Assembly: GCA_965194505.1 (NCBI GenBank)
Contig: OZ239144.1
Coordinates: 434,001 to 498,000, forward strand
From: Hahnella aquatica
Lineage (GTDB): Bacteria; Pseudomonadota; Gammaproteobacteria; Burkholderiales; Burkholderiaceae_A
DNA length: 64,000 nt
Direction of reading: 5' to 3'
A model generated the notes under the pieces. The model worked only from the letters and a program-made list of their open reading frames with translations. It was not told the origin of the DNA and did no database searches. The position numbers and the translations under genes are program-made. Of the stretch, positions 34,319 to 42,116 are shown piece by piece (the first letter of the stretch is position 1; the number at the start of each line of letters is the position of its first letter).

Positions 34319-37032
34319 TGGACACCCAACTGGCCACAAATCCCATGCGATCGGTGGTGGTCGAGGCGTGTGCCGGCAGTGGCAAGACCTGGCTGCTCAC
34401 CGCCCGGGTGGTTCGGGCGCTGCTGGAAGGGGCCTCGCCCGGCGGAATTCTGGCACTCACCTTCACCGACAAGGCGGCCGCAGAAATGCGCAGCCGCATT
34501 CGCGAGGCCTTGTTGTCGCTGTGTCACCTGCCATCAGAAAGGCTGCGTCTTGTGCTCTCAGACTATGGCCTCTCGGGAGAGGCCCTCGAGCGGGCCATGG
34601 CCTCGGCACCCCGGGCCTACGAGCTGTTGTTGGTGGCCGATCAGCAGCCCACGATTGGCACCTTTCACGCGTGGTATGCGCAGCTGCTCTCTTATGCACC
34701 CTCGCCCATGGCCAGCCTGGCCACCCTCGGGCTGGCGCCTTACCCCAGCATGGTGAGGGCCGAGGCCTGGGCCAGTTTCGTGGCCACCACGGCCGCCGAT
34801 CCCACACACCCGCTGGCGCAATTGGCCGAGCACCTCGGCTTTGACACCGCCCGGCAGGCGGTGCTCAGCGCGGCAGCAGACTGGCGAGCCGCCTTGCAGG
34901 CCGATGCAGACCCCAGTGGGGAAGACCTCCTCACCGCCAGGGCCCAGGCCAATGAAGACTTGGCGAGATGGGTGTCGCAGACTGCACACACCGCCGAAGC
35001 ATTGGCGCCTTTCTTTCAAGAACTGCCCAAGCGAGACGCGCATGCACAGGCGCTTGCGGCCTGGCGCCAGTCCGATGCCCGAGCCCTCGCAACACTCTTC
35101 TTGCGAGACGCCACGGAGGGTCAGGCGCGTCAGATCATCAAGCATCGGTTCGTGCGCAAGGCCGATCGAACCGCCTGGGGCCCTCAGGCCATCGACATCG
35201 AGCAGGGCATTGTCCGGCTGGTGGAGGCCCTCAATGAGGCCCTGGAGCAGGCTGATCGCCGCATTCAGGTGGCCCGCCATCGCATGCTGTGCCGGGCCAG
35301 TTTGGACTGGCAAGACCACTGGGCGGGCTGGGTGGCTCGCACCGGGGAGACTGACTACGACGGCCTCGAGGCAGCCGTGGTGCGGCTCATGGCCTCCGAG
35401 GAGGCCCCCGCGTTGTTGAGCCGGCTCGACTGCCGTTACGAGCAGATCTTGGTCGATGAGTTCCAAGACACCAACCCCGTGCAATGGGGCTTGCTGCGAG
35501 CCTGGCTTGAGCCGCATGTGGGGGCAGAGGGTGTCATGCCCGGTGCGCCGAAGGTCTTCATGGTGGGCGACCCGAAGCAGTCCATTTACCGGTTCCGAGG
35601 CGCAGACCCGAAGGTCTTCATCGCGGCGCGCGAGTGGCTGGTTGCGCACTACCGTGCGGCCTGCATCGAGACGGACACCACACGTCGGTGCGCACCGGAG
35701 GTGGTGAACTTCATGAACCGCGCATTGCCCGACTGGGGTGGCAGCCGCTATCGCGCCCACAGCAGCCACCCATCAGCCCTGCCGGGCTGTGTGGCCCACC
35801 TGCCCATGCCCAGTCTCGAATCCTCCGCCGAGGCGGAGGCCGACAGGGGCAACGATGAGGACACTGAGGGGGGCAGCGAAGGGGCCACCGAAGGGGGAAA
35901 CGACGAGACGCGTGATTGGCTCGCCTCGCCCGAGCGGCCCCGCATGGCGTCCGCCTGGCGGGCCGAGGGCCTGCGCATCGCCGATGCCATCTTGGCCTGC
36001 CGGGCGGCCAATCCCTGGCTCGATTGGAGTGGCATTCGCATCCTCACCCGCAGCCGCACCCACATGGCGGCCTATGAAGAGGCCTTGTCCCTGCACGGCA
36101 TCCCGCATCAGAGCGACCGGCGCGGCGGGCTGCTCGAGCAGTCGGAGGTGCAAGACATCCTCGCCTTGTGTCGTTGGCTGGCGCACCCCTGGTCGAATGC
36201 AGACCTGGCCCATGTGCTGCGCTCGCCATTTTTCTCTGTCACGGATGCGAGCCTGCTGCACCTGGCCGCCATGGCCCAGCGCGGTGGCCATCCCTGGTGG
36301 GAGACCCTCCAGGCCGTGCCCGCCGTCACAGATCCATGCCTCGACGGCGTGGCCGCTCGCCTTTGCACCTGGCGCAGCTGGATGTCCACCCTGCCTGTTC
36401 ACGACCTCCTCGACCGCATCCTCACGGATGCGGGCCTTTGGAATCGGCTGCTGGCCTATGGGCCTCAGCGCGTTGAACAGGTGCGGGCCAACATCGAGAG
36501 CCTCTTGGCGCTCTCGCTGGAGTGGGATGCTGGCCGCTCCCCAAGCCTTGCCCGGTTCGTGCAGGACATGTCGGCCCTCCTGGCCCGTGCCGACCAAGAG
36601 GCCCCCGCAGTGGTGCAGGCGAGCTGCGGCCCCTCTGCCGTTCAAATCCAAACCCTGCATGCAGCCAAAGGGCTCGAGGCCGACCTCATCATCCTGGCGG
36701 GCCTCACCGATGTCGGCGGCCAGGACAAGGGCATCCATTGGCTCGCCGAGTTCACGGCCGACCGCTCTCAGCTCGTGGGCGTCTCCACCTGGCGCAAGGG
36801 CGATGCCAACACGCCGGGGGTGTTACATCGGCGCGAGGAGCAGTTGGGCCTGGCCCAAGAGGAGGCCTTCAACCTCTTTTATGTGGCCATCACGCGGGCG
36901 CGTCGCATGCTGCTCTTGAGTGCTGCCAAGGCCTCGGAGTCGCACTGGTTTGGCCGGGTGATCACCCAGTGCGATGCCTGGACGGGCAAGGCCCCAGTGC
37001 TGCCACCCCCGTCGTCGGGAAGGCCGGCATGA
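34318..37032 (+). CDS. addA: AddA-like UvrD-family helicase subunit, lacking its nuclease domain
   Basis: A 904-residue SF1A helicase of a RecBCD/AddAB-type double-strand-break resection complex. Motifs: VVEACAGSGKTWLLT (Walker A, near residue 15-28), LALTFTDKAAAEMRSRI (Ia), ILVDEFQDTNPVQW (Walker B, near 378), MVGDPKQSIYRFRGA (III), IQTLHAAKGLEADLI (V) and NLFYVAITRARRML (VI, near 853-866). Usual AddA proteins continue into a PD-(D/E)XK nuclease domain; here the ORF ends just after motif VI and the nuclease is encoded by the next ORF, overlapping by 4 bp. Confidence 0.85.
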   Translation: MDTQLATNPMRSVVVEACAGSGKTWLLTARVVRALLEGASPGGILALTFTDKAAAEMRSRIREALLSLCHLPSERLRLVLSDYGLSGEALERAMASAPRAYELLLVADQQPTIGTFHAWYAQLLSYAPSPMASLATLGLAPYPSMVRAEAWASFVATTAADPTHPLAQLAEHLGFDTARQAVLSAAADWRAALQADADPSGEDLLTARAQANEDLARWVSQTAHTAEALAPFFQELPKRDAHAQALAAWRQSDARALATLFLRDATEGQARQIIKHRFVRKADRTAWGPQAIDIEQGIVRLVEALNEALEQADRRIQVARHRMLCRASLDWQDHWAGWVARTGETDYDGLEAAVVRLMASEEAPALLSRLDCRYEQILVDEFQDTNPVQWGLLRAWLEPHVGAEGVMPGAPKVFMVGDPKQSIYRFRGADPKVFIAAREWLVAHYRAACIETDTTRRCAPEVVNFMNRALPDWGGSRYRAHSSHPSALPGCVAHLPMPSLESSAEAEADRGNDEDTEGGSEGATEGGNDETRDWLASPERPRMASAWRAEGLRIADAILACRAANPWLDWSGIRILTRSRTHMAAYEEALSLHGIPHQSDRRGGLLEQSEVQDILALCRWLAHPWSNADLAHVLRSPFFSVTDASLLHLAAMAQRGGHPWWETLQAVPAVTDPCLDGVAARLCTWRSWMSTLPVHDLLDRILTDAGLWNRLLAYGPQRVEQVRANIESLLALSLEWDAGRSPSLARFVQDMSALLARADQEAPAVVQASCGPSAVQIQTLHAAKGLEADLIILAGLTDVGGQDKGIHWLAEFTADRSQLVGVSTWRKGDANTPGVLHRREEQLGLAQEEAFNLFYVAITRARRMLLLSAAKASESHWFGRVITQCDAWTGKAPVLPPPSSGRPA

Positions 37033-37550
37033 CCACACCCGACTCGCTCCCCATTCGGCTGGGCCAGGCCTTTCATCGGCTCATGGAGTTTGCAGAACAT
37101 CTTCCGGCCCGGACCATGCCGGAGGCGGACTGGCAGCGTGGCCGCTGGGGTCGGCTGCTTGCACCGTATGCCCTGCCCCGAGAGGCCTGCGCCGAGGTCG
37201 GTGCCTGCGCGGTGCAGATCGTGTCTGACCCCGACATGCGGGGCCTGCTCGGCCTGGACACCCCGCAGGCCATGGCCTGGGCCGAGCGCGAGTGGCCGGC
37301 TGCATCGGGCGGCTGGATTCGACCCGATCGGGTGGTCTGGCTGCCGGACTGCCAGTCGGTGCGCATCATCGACTTCAAATGGCGTCTTCTGCCAGCCGAG
37401 GAGGCCGACTATGCCGCGCAGTTGCGTTCTTATCAGGCTGTCATCTCGCCAGGCGCCACAGCGCACATCCTGACGGCCGATGGCGGTCACTGGATGCTGG
37501 CCGAAGAGGGCTTGGTACACTGCCCCTCGGCGGGCCGCCCCGCATTGTGA
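37029..37550 (+). CDS. Stand-alone AddA-type nuclease domain (PD-(D/E)XK)
   Basis: A 173-residue protein corresponding to the C-terminal nuclease domain of AddA. IRLGQAFHRLMEFAE matches the segment that opens this domain; the catalytic core is WIRPDRVVWLP, VRIIDFKWRL (D-x-K) and YAAQLRSYQAVI (Q-x-x-x-Y helix). It starts at ATG overlapping the helicase stop as ATGA, so helicase and nuclease would be made as two polypeptides. A recent frameshift or sequencing error in a fused addA is the main alternative. The stop codon lies inside the 4.5S RNA gene. Confidence 0.75.
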   Translation: MTTPDSLPIRLGQAFHRLMEFAEHLPARTMPEADWQRGRWGRLLAPYALPREACAEVGACAVQIVSDPDMRGLLGLDTPQAMAWAEREWPAASGGWIRPDRVVWLPDCQSVRIIDFKWRLLPAEEADYAAQLRSYQAVISPGATAHILTADGGHWMLAEEGLVHCPSAGRPAL

Positions 37551-37630
37551 GCCTGTGAACCTGGTCAGGTCGGGAACGAAGCAGCCATAGCGGGTCCTCA
37601 CAAGTGCCGGGGGTCCGGCTCGCCCCCTTT
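37528..37630 (+). ncRNA. ffs: 4.5S RNA (bacterial small SRP RNA)
   Basis: The universally conserved SRP apical loop is present as GTCAGGTCGGGAACGAAG followed by CAGCCA (Ffh-binding asymmetric and symmetric loops with a GGAA tetraloop). The flanks pair as a long hairpin: TTGTGAG/CTCACAA, CCCCG/CGGGG, CGGGCCG (37531-37537) with CGGCTCG (37616-37622). A TTTT run follows (37628-37631). A -10-like TACACT at 37516-37521 predicts a start at about 37528, matching the predicted 5' end. It lies upstream of dnaX as in other Betaproteobacteria, and overlaps the end of the upstream nuclease ORF. Confidence 0.93.
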
Positions 37631-37646
37631 TGCCCCAGAAGAGACC

Positions 37647-39395
37647 ATGTCCCAAGCCCTATTCGAAGACCAAGCATCGTCAGATCAGGCCCCCATGGCC
37701 CTGGCGCGCAAATGGCGACCAAGGCAGTTCGGGGCCGTGGTGGGACAAGACCATGCCGTGCGCGCACTCCAGCACGCGCTTGAGACCGGCCGCCTTCACC
37801 ACGCCTACCTGCTCACTGGTTCCAGGGGTGTGGGAAAGACCACGCTGGCGCGCATTCTGGCCAAGGCCCTTAACTGCGAGTCGGGCGTGGTGCGCGAGCC
37901 CTGCGGCGCCTGCGGCAACTGCCTGGCCATCGACCGTGGCCGATTCGTCGATTACATCGAGATCGATGCGGCCTCGAACCGTGGCGTCGCTGAAATTCAA
38001 CAACTGCTCGAACAGGCCCGTTTTGCGCCCACGGCGGGCCGCTTCAAGGTGTACGTGATCGACGAAGTGCACATGCTCACCGGGCATGCCTTCAATGCCA
38101 TGCTCAAGACCCTCGAAGAGCCACCGGCCGATGTGAAGTTTGTGCTGGCCACCACCGACCCACAAAAGATTCCCGTCACCGTCCTGTCTCGCTGCCTGCA
38201 GTTCAGCCTCAAGAATCTGCGTCGGGAGGCCTTGGTGGCCCACCTCTCGCATGTGCTGTCCTTGGAATCGGTCTCGGCCGACCCAGAGGCCCTCGCGGCC
38301 ATTGCCAATGCAGCCCAGGGCAGCGTACGCGATGCCTTGTCGCTCACCGACCAGGCCATTGCATTCGGTGGTGGCTCGCTCAGCAGCTTGTCAGTCACCC
38401 AGATGCTCGGCCTGGTGCAGCGTGAATCGCTCCTGGCTTTGGCCTTGCTGATCGCGAAGTCCGATGCCGCAGGCGCCATGGCCCAGCTCGACCAACTCCT
38501 GGAGTCTGGCGGCGCAGCCGATGCCATCCTCGGCGACCTTGCAAGGCTCTTTCATGAGGTGTCGGCCCTCCTGGTGCTCAAGGGCGAGGCACTCGAGCAG
38601 GCCGACCCCAGCCTGCAGGCCCTGGTGGGCCTGATGGATGGCCAGTCGGCCCAACTGGCCTATCAGATCGTCGTGCTGGGCCGACGCGACCTTGGCCTGG
38701 CCCCCGATGAAAAGACCGGCCTGGAGATGACCGTTCTTCGGCTGCTGGCCTTTCAACCTGAACAGGTTCAGGCGGCAGCCCCGGCGGCCAAGGCCGCTGC
38801 CCTGCGGGTGTCCGCGCGTGCGCCCGTCGTTCCGCCGCGGCCCCTGGCGGCCGAGGCGCCTGCAGCCTCGCCAGCGGCAGCCCCGCCACCCGCGGTCAAG
38901 CCCCTCTTCAAAAGAGAAGACCTCACCCCAGTCAACTGGCCCACACACGCCAAGTCTCTGCAGGCCACTGGCCTGACACGACAATTCCTTCAGCAGTCTG
39001 GCTTCTTGGGGCTGGACGCATCACGGCCCCATCAACTGCGTTTTCAGGTGCCCGTGGAGGCACTCTCGGAGTCGAACCTGGTGGCGCGGGTCACCCAAGT
39101 CTTGTGCGCCGCGCTGGGTGAAACCGTGAGCCTGTCGGTCACGGTCGGGCAGACCGGCGAGGCTCCCACGGCGGCCGCCAAGGCGGCAGCCCGGGCTGAA
39201 GAACTCCAGCGTCGCGCAGAACTTGCCATTGCGGAGTCACCGCTCGTTCAGGCCATCATTCGTGAATTCGATGGCACCATTGTTCCGGGTTCGATCCGCT
39301 GGGTTGGACCAGACCCAGATGAGCCCGCAGCCTCGGCCGATGCCAGCCTGCCAACCACCCCCTCCTCACCACCGAATCAGGAGTCGTCCTCATGA
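37647..39395 (+). CDS. dnaX: DNA polymerase III subunit gamma/tau
   Basis: A 582-residue clamp-loader ATPase. ARKWRPRQFGAVVGQDH, Walker A GSRGVGKTT (58-66), a zinc site (CGACGNC with an upstream Cys), the Walker B region VIDEVHML, and the sensor ATTDPQKIPVTVLSRC are intact. An Ala/Pro-rich linker and a tau-like C-terminal domain follow. No A-AAA-AAG slippery site of the E. coli type was found, so a separate gamma form is not predicted by that route. Its stop overlaps ybaB as ATGA. Confidence 0.96.
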   Translation: MSQALFEDQASSDQAPMALARKWRPRQFGAVVGQDHAVRALQHALETGRLHHAYLLTGSRGVGKTTLARILAKALNCESGVVREPCGACGNCLAIDRGRFVDYIEIDAASNRGVAEIQQLLEQARFAPTAGRFKVYVIDEVHMLTGHAFNAMLKTLEEPPADVKFVLATTDPQKIPVTVLSRCLQFSLKNLRREALVAHLSHVLSLESVSADPEALAAIANAAQGSVRDALSLTDQAIAFGGGSLSSLSVTQMLGLVQRESLLALALLIAKSDAAGAMAQLDQLLESGGAADAILGDLARLFHEVSALLVLKGEALEQADPSLQALVGLMDGQSAQLAYQIVVLGRRDLGLAPDEKTGLEMTVLRLLAFQPEQVQAAAPAAKAAALRVSARAPVVPPRPLAAEAPAASPAAAPPPAVKPLFKREDLTPVNWPTHAKSLQATGLTRQFLQQSGFLGLDASRPHQLRFQVPVEALSESNLVARVTQVLCAALGETVSLSVTVGQTGEAPTAAAKAAARAEELQRRAELAIAESPLVQAIIREFDGTIVPGSIRWVGPDPDEPAASADASLPTTPSSPPNQESSS

Positions 39396-39721
39396 TGAAG
39401 AATCAACTGGCCGGGCTGATGCGCCAGGCGCAACAGATGCAAGACAAGATCAAGCAGGCCCAAGACGCGCTGGCCACCCTCACCATCGAGGGGCAGGCCG
39501 GTGCTGGCCTCGTCAAGGTGGTGGTCGATGGTCGGCATGCCGTGAAGTCGGTGGAGGTCGATCCCAGCCTCATGACGACCGACCCAGATGACCGTGAAAC
39601 CCTGCAAGACCTTCTGGTGGCGGCCCTGCAGGATGCCCATGCCAAGGTGGAGCAGGCCAGCCAGGAGCGCATGTCGGCGGCCACGGCGGGCATGCCGCTT
39701 CCGCCGGGTTTTCGGCTCTAA
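39392..39721 (+). CDS. ybaB: YbaB/EbfC family nucleoid-associated protein
   Basis: A 109-residue DNA-binding protein with the usual helix-strand core: QLAGLMRQAQQMQDKIKQAQ coiled-coil helix, then beta segment GQAGAGLVKVVVDGRHAVKSVEVD. The dnaX-ybaB-recR order is highly conserved. ATG 39392 overlaps the dnaX stop, and the gene ends about 9 bp before recR. Confidence 0.95.
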   Translation: MMKNQLAGLMRQAQQMQDKIKQAQDALATLTIEGQAGAGLVKVVVDGRHAVKSVEVDPSLMTTDPDDRETLQDLLVAALQDAHAKVEQASQERMSAATAGMPLPPGFRL

Positions 39722-39730
39722 TTCTCGTTC

Positions 39731-40396
39731 GTGTCCAAGCCGGCCCCGGCCAGGGTTCCGCCCGCGCTGCTTGCGCTCACTGAAGCCTTTGCGCGACTGC
39801 CCGGTGTGGGCCCCAAGACGGCCCAGCGCATGGCCCTGCACCTGCTGCAGCACGATCGCTCGGGCGCAGAACTTCTGGGTCGGTCGCTGCTAGAGGCAGC
39901 TGAGCGCCTGCGGCATTGCGAGCGCTGCAACAGCCTCACAGAATTGCCGGTCTGCGAGACCTGCGACGACGACAGCCGCGACCCCCGCCTCCTGTGTGTG
40001 GTCGAGAGCCCGTCAGACCTGCTGGTCTTGGAGCAGAGCCAGTCCTTTCAGGGCCGCTACTTTGTGTTGATGGGGAGGCTCTCGCCCTTGGATGGCATTG
40101 GCCCCCGAGAGATTCACCTGGAGCGTCTGCTGGCCCGCGTGTCATCAGACCCGGCCCTGCAAGAGGTGGTGGTGGCCACGAACTTCACGCCAGAGGGTGA
40201 GGCCACCGCCCACGCCATTGAAACCTTGCTTCGGTCTCACCCGCTCTGCCCGCCGCTGCGGCTGAGTCGCCTCGCGCGGGGTGTGCCGGTTGGCGGAGAA
40301 TTGGAGTACGTTGACCTCGGCACGGTGGCGCAGGCCTTTCGGGATCGACGGGCCATCGATGCCGACACCCATGACTCGAAAGGAATGCTCGAATGA
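39731..40396 (+). CDS. recR: Recombination protein RecR
   Basis: A 221-residue protein of the RecFOR pathway that helps load RecA. A helix-hairpin-helix segment (LARLPGVGPKTAQRMALHLL-like), a CERCNSLTELPVCETC zinc finger near residues 63-78, and a Toprim domain (LLCVVESPSDLLVLEQ, LSPLDGIGP) are seen. The start is GTG 39731. It is coupled downstream to a MAPEG gene by an ATGA overlap. AddAB and RecR in one window cover both main recombinational repair entries. Confidence 0.95.
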   Translation: MSKPAPARVPPALLALTEAFARLPGVGPKTAQRMALHLLQHDRSGAELLGRSLLEAAERLRHCERCNSLTELPVCETCDDDSRDPRLLCVVESPSDLLVLEQSQSFQGRYFVLMGRLSPLDGIGPREIHLERLLARVSSDPALQEVVVATNFTPEGEATAHAIETLLRSHPLCPPLRLSRLARGVPVGGELEYVDLGTVAQAFRDRRAIDADTHDSKGMLE

Positions 40397-40785
40397 CAAC
40401 GGAACTGGGAATGACCACGGCCTTCTGGTGCCTGCTGGTCTTGGCGGTGCTGCCCATTGTGTGTGCGGGCATCTCCAAGGCCGGTGGCGACGCCTACGAC
40501 AACCATGCACCGCGGGCTTGGCTTGCTCGGCAGGAGGGCTTTCGCGCCCGGGCCGTGGCGGCCCAGCAGAACAGTTGGGAGGCATTCGCGCTCATGACGG
40601 CAGCCGTGCTGGTGGCCCATGCCTCGGTCGGGCCGAGCGATGCGGCCAACCAACTCGCCGTGGCGGTGGTGGTGGCGCGGCTGGCCTACATTCTTTGCTA
40701 TGTGGCCAATTGGGCCATGGCCAGAACCCTGGTCTGGGTGGCCGGCTTCTTCATGACCTTGTCGATTTTCCTGGTGGGCGCCTAG
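40393..40785 (+). CDS. MAPEG-family membrane protein
   Basis: A 130-residue protein of four membrane segments with the loop pattern ARQEGFRARAVAAQQNSWEAFALMTAAVLVAH; the Q-N-x-x-E-A sequence after the first loop is typical of MAPEG proteins (eicosanoid and glutathione metabolism in eukaryotes; bacterial role mostly unknown). It overlaps recR by 4 bp. A 119-bp gap to carA holds an imperfect inverted repeat (about 40802-40838) without a U tract and the carA promoter. Confidence 0.8.
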   Translation: MTTELGMTTAFWCLLVLAVLPIVCAGISKAGGDAYDNHAPRAWLARQEGFRARAVAAQQNSWEAFALMTAAVLVAHASVGPSDAANQLAVAVVVARLAYILCYVANWAMARTLVWVAGFFMTLSIFLVGA

Positions 40786-40851
40786 TCCACTGCGCAGCCC
40801 CGGCGATGGCCCTCCGGTGGGCCCTGCCAGGGGCATCGCCACGGTCCGCAC

Positions 40852-40880
40852 CTGGGCCCAGGCGTTGACCCCCGTATAAT
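40852..40880 (+). promoter_or_regulatory. carAB promoter (-10)
   Basis: A perfect TATAAT lies at 40875-40880. The sequence 17 bp upstream (CTGGGC region) is a weak -35; TTGACC at 40865 is too close to serve. Transcription would begin near 40887, leaving an 18-nt leader with AAAGGAG before the TTG start. No PyrR/attenuator-like structure fits in this leader. Confidence 0.5.
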
Positions 40881-40904
40881 TCGGAAAATCCAAAGGAGTT
40901 CAAT

Positions 40905-42116
40905 TTGCAGCTGACTGAACTGCTGGCCGCGGGCGCACCCGATTCGGCTGGCTCCGGCGCGGGCCCTGTGCGGGCACATCCGCCAGCCGTCCTGGCCCTG
41001 GCCGACGGCACTGTCTTTGAGGGCATTTCCATCGGGGCACCCGGTGCCACGGTGGGTGAGGTGGTCTTCAACACCGCCCTCACGGGCTACCAAGAGATTC
41101 TCACCGACCCCAGCTACTGCCGTCAGATCGTCACCCTCACGTATCCCCACATTGGCAACACGGGCTGGAACGACGAAGACAACGAATCCAGTGGGGTGCA
41201 GGCTGCAGGCCTCATTACCCGAGACCTTCCACCGGTGGTCTCTAACTTTCGTTCCACCCAAGATCTGCCCTCGGCCCTGAAGGCCTCTGGCTGTGTGGCC
41301 ATCAGTGGCGTGGACACGCGGGCCCTGACAAGGCGCCTGCGCGACGGTGGGGCCCAGTCGGGCTGCATTCTGACGGCCAGGTCAGTGGGTGACACCCTCG
41401 ACCCAGCAGAGGCCCTGCGCCGGGCGCGGGAGTGGGCTGGCCTGCTCGGCCAAGACCTTGCCCAGGTGGTGACCACCAGCAAGCCCTACGACTGGCAGTC
41501 CGGCAGTTGGGTCCTCGGCGAGGGCCATCCTGCGAGGCCCGCCAAGGGCTTTCGTGTGATCGCCTTCGACTACGGCGTAAAGACCAACATCCTTCGCCTG
41601 CTCGCCGACCGCGGCTGTCAGCTCACGGTGGTGCCAGCCAAGACCAGTTTCGAAGAGGCCATGGCCATGGGCGCAGATGGCCTGTTCTTGTCCAACGGCC
41701 CTGGCGATCCGGCCCCCTGCGACTACGCCATCTCGGTGGCCCAGGCGGCCATGGCGGCCAAGGTTCCCCTGTTTGGAATCTGTCTGGGCCATCAGATCAT
41801 GGCGTTGGCGGCCGGTGCCAAGACCTACAAAATGAAGTTCGGTCACCATGGGGCGAACCATCCGGTGAAGGAACTCGCCACGGGTCGGGTCTTCATCACG
41901 TCGCAAAACCATGGCTTTGCGGTGGATGACAAATCCCTGCCGGACCATCTCGAGGTGACCCATGTCTCGCTCTTCGATGGATCCATCCAGGGCCTATCTC
42001 ACCGGAAGGCGCCCGCCTTCTGCTTTCAGGGCCACCCCGAGGCGAGCCCGGGCCCGCACGACATCCTGCCCCTGTTCGATCGTTTCTTCGATGCCATGAG
42101 GGCCGCACATGCCTAA
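40905..42116 (+). CDS. carA: Carbamoyl-phosphate synthase small subunit (glutamine amidotransferase)
   Basis: A 403-residue class I amidotransferase supplying ammonia to CarB for arginine and pyrimidine synthesis. N-terminal PSYCRQIVTLTYPHIGNTG and C-terminal LSNGPGDP, GICLGHQIMALA (catalytic Cys near residue 292) and QGHPEASPGP (His/Glu of the triad) are intact. TTG 40905 is supported by AAGGAG at 6 nt. A leader of about 20 residues precedes the usual N-terminus. It overlaps carB by 8 bp. Confidence 0.96.
   Translation: MQLTELLAAGAPDSAGSGAGPVRAHPPAVLALADGTVFEGISIGAPGATVGEVVFNTALTGYQEILTDPSYCRQIVTLTYPHIGNTGWNDEDNESSGVQAAGLITRDLPPVVSNFRSTQDLPSALKASGCVAISGVDTRALTRRLRDGGAQSGCILTARSVGDTLDPAEALRRAREWAGLLGQDLAQVVTTSKPYDWQSGSWVLGEGHPARPAKGFRVIAFDYGVKTNILRLLADRGCQLTVVPAKTSFEEAMAMGADGLFLSNGPGDPAPCDYAISVAQAAMAAKVPLFGICLGHQIMALAAGAKTYKMKFGHHGANHPVKELATGRVFITSQNHGFAVDDKSLPDHLEVTHVSLFDGSIQGLSHRKAPAFCFQGHPEASPGPHDILPLFDRFFDAMRAAHA

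Noticed and set aside
32855..34339. 494-codon frame antisense to addB
   Set aside because: The plus strand carries the AddB-type nuclease motifs; the antisense product has none.
38900..38925. Possible programmed frameshift site in dnaX near the AAAAGAGAA stretch
   Set aside because: The slippery heptamer A-AAA-AAG and a following stem are absent, and no early stop in the -1 frame with a suitable stimulator was evident.
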